NCBI GenBank assembly: GCA_945873955.1 | Contig: CAMCFA010000022.1 | Location: 1 to 35,783 of the forward strand | Origin: an uncultured Clostridia bacterium | Lineage (GTDB): Bacteria; Bacillota; Clostridia; Oscillospirales; Ruminococcaceae | Length of the DNA stretch: 35,783 nt | Direction of reading: 5' to 3' | Shown here: piece after piece, positions 33,482 to 35,783 of the stretch | Layout of the letters: the number at the start of each line of letters is the position of its first letter | Position numbering within the stretch: the stretch's first letter is position 1 | Translations under genes and position numbers: made by a program | The notes under the pieces: model-generated | The model's database searches: none | What the model saw: only the letters and a program-made list of their open reading frames with translations | Told to the model about the DNA's origin: nothing

Positions 33482-35689
33482 TTATGCGGTGGTGCCTTTA
33501 TGCCTTATCACATTGACCGAACGCGGTTTAACAGAAACACTGAACTCTCTTGATGCTTGTATTTCCGCTTTGTAAGGAATGACCGCTTCGGGGGATTCAA
33601 AGCTGTTCTGCGCGGAATAGCTGTCCGCTGTGAGAACAGTCATATCTGCTGTTTCAGCCATAAGTGTATCATATACTATTGTCAGCGGAATCTCATTTTC
33701 AGAAAAGTTAACAATCTTGGATATAACCTCACCGCTGTTTCTGTCAACAGTACATACCGCCGAAATGTGCGGTATCGCTCCGAGAGTGTGTTCGTGTATG
33801 ACTTTATCATTGAGCGTAATCTTAAAACTGTCCTCATCGGCGGTAAGTTCAATATGAGCAGTTCCTTCGGGAATATCACACGAAATTTCATTGCAGATTA
33901 TTTCAGCCGACCAGCCGTTGTAATGAACCACTTTGCTTGTTCCGTTTTCAAGAATCCAGTCATAGTGATTCTGTTCTTCGCCAACAGTGCCTCTGTCCCA
34001 GAAACTGATACGAAAATCTCCCGATATATCAATGTCGGCGGAATAGCATTTCCCCTCTGTGACAGTTCCGTCAGGTGCGGTGAAATGTCCGCTTTCAATT
34101 CGTCTGTCACTATCAGCCACAACAGAGTGACCGCATACATAGTCGCCTCTGTTTTCAGCGAACATTTGCAGCATATAATAACTTGGAATAGCATAATCTT
34201 CATGGTTGTTGAAAACTATCATATCCGGCTTCCACGAAACATAATCAACATTCTTGAACAGCGGTGCATAGCTTGTCATACGCACCTTGTCCTGATTGCG
34301 TTCAACTCCCGTAAGGAATGCTGCTTCGCCCAGCGCGCCGTAAAGAGTACCTTCCTTTACGCCGATAGTCGCCGCATATTCACCACAATAAATGTTTATC
34401 CCGCTGCGGTCAAGGTCATCATAAAGACCGGTATTAGCGGCAAAGAAAATGGGGTCGGAATAAAAATGTTCATCAACGTACTCTGTTGCAAGTCCCGCTT
34501 TTTCTGTGTGGTCGGTAGATATGTAAATGAACTGCGGGAACTGTTCTTTCAGCCTTTTGTAAAAATACTCATAACGCTTGTTGTACTCACCGCCCCAGTT
34601 TTCGTTGCCTATCTCAAGGTATTTCAGCTGTGTGAATGGCTCCGGGTGACCGTTTGCGGCTCTCTTGTAACCCCATTCGGTATCTGCGGGAGCCGTTGCA
34701 TAAAGAATTGCGTGAACAGTATCCTCGTAGAATTCTTCAATCAGCTTTTCATCAAAATAATCGGGGCATCTTCCCTGACAGGTCATTCCGCAGTTGAAAA
34801 CATACATTGCATCAATTCCTGCGTCCTCGCAAAATTGAAGGTATTCGTGGAATCCAAGCCCATTTGTAGTCATATACGACCAGAGGAGCCAGTGCGGTTT
34901 TCTCTCCCACACAGGACCGATAGAATCGGCGAAACGGTAAGCCGTTTCCTTTGAAAATCCCTCAACGATACAACCTCCGGGAAAGCGCAGAAACGCCGGT
35001 TTTAACTTTATAAGACGCTGTGCAAGTGACTTTCTCAAACCGTTTTCCCTTCCCATGAAAGTATCCTTAGGGAACAGAGAAACAAAGCCAAAAGTAACAG
35101 GTTCCTCTGAACAGGAAGAAAACGAAAGCCTTGCATTGCAGTCAGTGGTGGAGCTTGTAAGCTCACATTCGTATTTTGTGTAGTCGCCGTTTATGTCAAA
35201 GCTGTGTTCCGCATAGATTTTTCCGCTTTCAGATGTAAGCATTACTTTCACGAAAACGCTTTTATTGCTTTTGGCAAACATATAGAAACGATAATTCTTT
35301 CCGCATTCGACAGGCACGCCCATAAATCCGTCATTGATGATAGCGCCGCCGTTGAATTTTACTATAAGTGCTCGTTTCCGGTTTTTGTTCAGCGTACCTT
35401 TGTCAGTAAGACTCATTTCGGCACCGTTAGCTGCTGTCCAGCCTGCAACGCCTTCCAGCTCACAGCAGTCAAATGAACTGCTCCAGCCTGTGGAAGAAAT
35501 GATGAGTTTGTTTTCAGCGTCATAGCTGCAGCCTTCGGGGATTATTCCGTCATCAAATGCGCGGTTTCGGAGAAGTTCTGCATACAATCCTCCGTCACCG
35601 GCACGATTTATATCCTCAAAGAAGAGCCCGTAAAGACTTGGAGATGTATCAATGAGCTTTTCTTTGGTTCTTATATTGATATTATACAT
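33482..35689 (-). CDS. GH51 alpha-L-arabinofuranosidase with inserted beta modules
   Basis: A 735-residue retaining arabinofuranosidase of family 51, longer than the usual 500-residue bacterial form. A short N-terminal strand (LYGLFFEDINRAGDGG) precedes a CBM4/9-like beta module (about 60-205). The catalytic barrel is about 210-510, with acid/base E363 in EIGNENWGGEY and nucleophile E437 in YCGEYAATIG. A beta-rich insert (about 530-635; FWDRGTVGEEQNHYDW) precedes the C-terminal beta sandwich typical of GH51. No signal peptide, so it acts inside the cell on imported arabino-oligosaccharides. GAGGA lies eight bases before ATG 35689. It has a separate promoter from the mannan operon and probably a different regulator. 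Confidence 0.93.
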   Translation of the reverse strand: MYNINIRTKEKLIDTSPSLYGLFFEDINRAGDGGLYAELLRNRAFDDGIIPEGCSYDAENKLIISSTGWSSSFDCCELEGVAGWTAANGAEMSLTDKGTLNKNRKRALIVKFNGGAIINDGFMGVPVECGKNYRFYMFAKSNKSVFVKVMLTSESGKIYAEHSFDINGDYTKYECELTSSTTDCNARLSFSSCSEEPVTFGFVSLFPKDTFMGRENGLRKSLAQRLIKLKPAFLRFPGGCIVEGFSKETAYRFADSIGPVWERKPHWLLWSYMTTNGLGFHEYLQFCEDAGIDAMYVFNCGMTCQGRCPDYFDEKLIEEFYEDTVHAILYATAPADTEWGYKRAANGHPEPFTQLKYLEIGNENWGGEYNKRYEYFYKRLKEQFPQFIYISTDHTEKAGLATEYVDEHFYSDPIFFAANTGLYDDLDRSGINIYCGEYAATIGVKEGTLYGALGEAAFLTGVERNQDKVRMTSYAPLFKNVDYVSWKPDMIVFNNHEDYAIPSYYMLQMFAENRGDYVCGHSVVADSDRRIESGHFTAPDGTVTEGKCYSADIDISGDFRISFWDRGTVGEEQNHYDWILENGTSKVVHYNGWSAEIICNEISCDIPEGTAHIELTADEDSFKITLNDKVIHEHTLGAIPHISAVCTVDRNSGEVISKIVNFSENEIPLTIVYDTLMAETADMTVLTADSYSAQNSFESPEAVIPYKAEIQASREFSVSVKPRSVNVIRHKGTTA

Positions 35690-35736
35690 GATTTGATTCC
35701 TCTTTTATGATTTTTTGGACATTCTGATGTAAAATA

Positions 35737-35748
35737 AACGCTTGCGTT
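35737..35748. promoter_or_regulatory. Palindrome AACGC-TT-GCGTT at the GH51 transcription start
   Basis: Arms of five bases around TT, one base downstream of the GH51 -10 hexamer and over the predicted start. This is where repressors of LacI or GntR type commonly bind. The regulator gene is not in the window. Confidence 0.5.
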
Positions 35749-35749
35749 A

Positions 35750-35778
35750 ATTATACCATATCCACCGGTATTTTGCAA
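35750..35778 (-). promoter_or_regulatory. Sigma-A promoter for the GH51 gene
   Basis: Minus-strand TTGCAA (35778-35773) and TATAAT (35755-35750) with a 17-base spacer and TGG just before the -10. The leader to ATG 35689 is about 54 bases. Confidence 0.85.
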
Positions 35779-35783
35779 GAATG

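Overview
The window reads as a chromosomal segment of a Gram-positive, plant-polysaccharide-degrading anaerobe of the class Clostridia, most likely Ruminococcus-like (Oscillospiraceae). Four things support this: the housekeeping gene order asp23-nusB-xseA-xseB-ispA-(DUF212)-dxs-tlyA-nadK-...-argR-recN, strong AGGAGG-type ribosome binding sites, TTGACA-N17-TATAAT promoters, and GH9, GH26, GH42 and GH51 glycosidases. The genus is inferred from general resemblance, not from a search.

Layout. (1) 0.2-4.0 kb, minus strand: a three-gene operon of a GH9 glucanase without a signal peptide, a membrane-anchored protein with two SGNH esterase domains, and a DUF4358 lipoprotein. A promoter lies at 4.07-4.10 kb and a terminator at 0.12-0.15 kb. 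(2) 4.2-9.75 kb, plus strand: radC-like, uvrB and uvrA, from a near-perfect promoter to a bidirectional terminator. (3) 9.8-23.5 kb, minus strand: one long housekeeping run reading asp23, nusB, xseA, xseB, ispA, DUF212, dxs, tlyA, nadK, then four accessory genes (AraC regulator, frameshifted DUF3788 gene, alpha/alpha-toroid protein, AlkZ-like protein), then argR, recN and pepV. xseB is a 59-residue gene. (4) 23.7-26.1 kb, plus strand: a translationally coupled LuxE-like/LuxC-like pair with no luciferase nearby, divergent from asp23. (5) 26.1-26.6 kb: a 543-base stretch without an intact gene, holding a hairpin, a decayed ORF, one copy of a 25/26-base repeat and a terminator. (6) 26.6-33.2 kb: a mannan-utilisation cluster. 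Its minus-strand operon is a GH26-CE1 fusion lipoprotein, a GH42 beta-galactosidase and a CBM35-GH26 lipoprotein, divergent from an AraC regulator. (7) 33.2-33.5 kb: a second copy of the repeat with inverted copies and a hairpin. (8) 33.5-35.7 kb, minus strand: a GH51 arabinofuranosidase with its own promoter and a palindrome over the start site.

How the genes fit together. The two GH26 lipoproteins probably cut and de-esterify mannan at the cell surface. GH42 and GH51, which lack signal peptides, would process imported side-chain-bearing oligosaccharides inside, under the divergent AraC regulator. No sugar transporter is in the window. The housekeeping operon serves DNA repair, isoprenoid precursor and prenyl chain synthesis, NADP supply and RNA processing. 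By sequence chemistry the LuxE/LuxC pair should activate and reduce a fatty acid to an aldehyde, but its physiological product is unknown.

Base composition drops visibly to the right. Single 60-base lines counted by hand gave 39 G+C at 8581, 29 at 29761 and 22 at 35221. This suggests the glycosidase region has a different history from the DNA-repair and isoprenoid block. No rRNA, tRNA, CRISPR array or intact transposase was seen. Bases 1-118 hold nothing I can identify.
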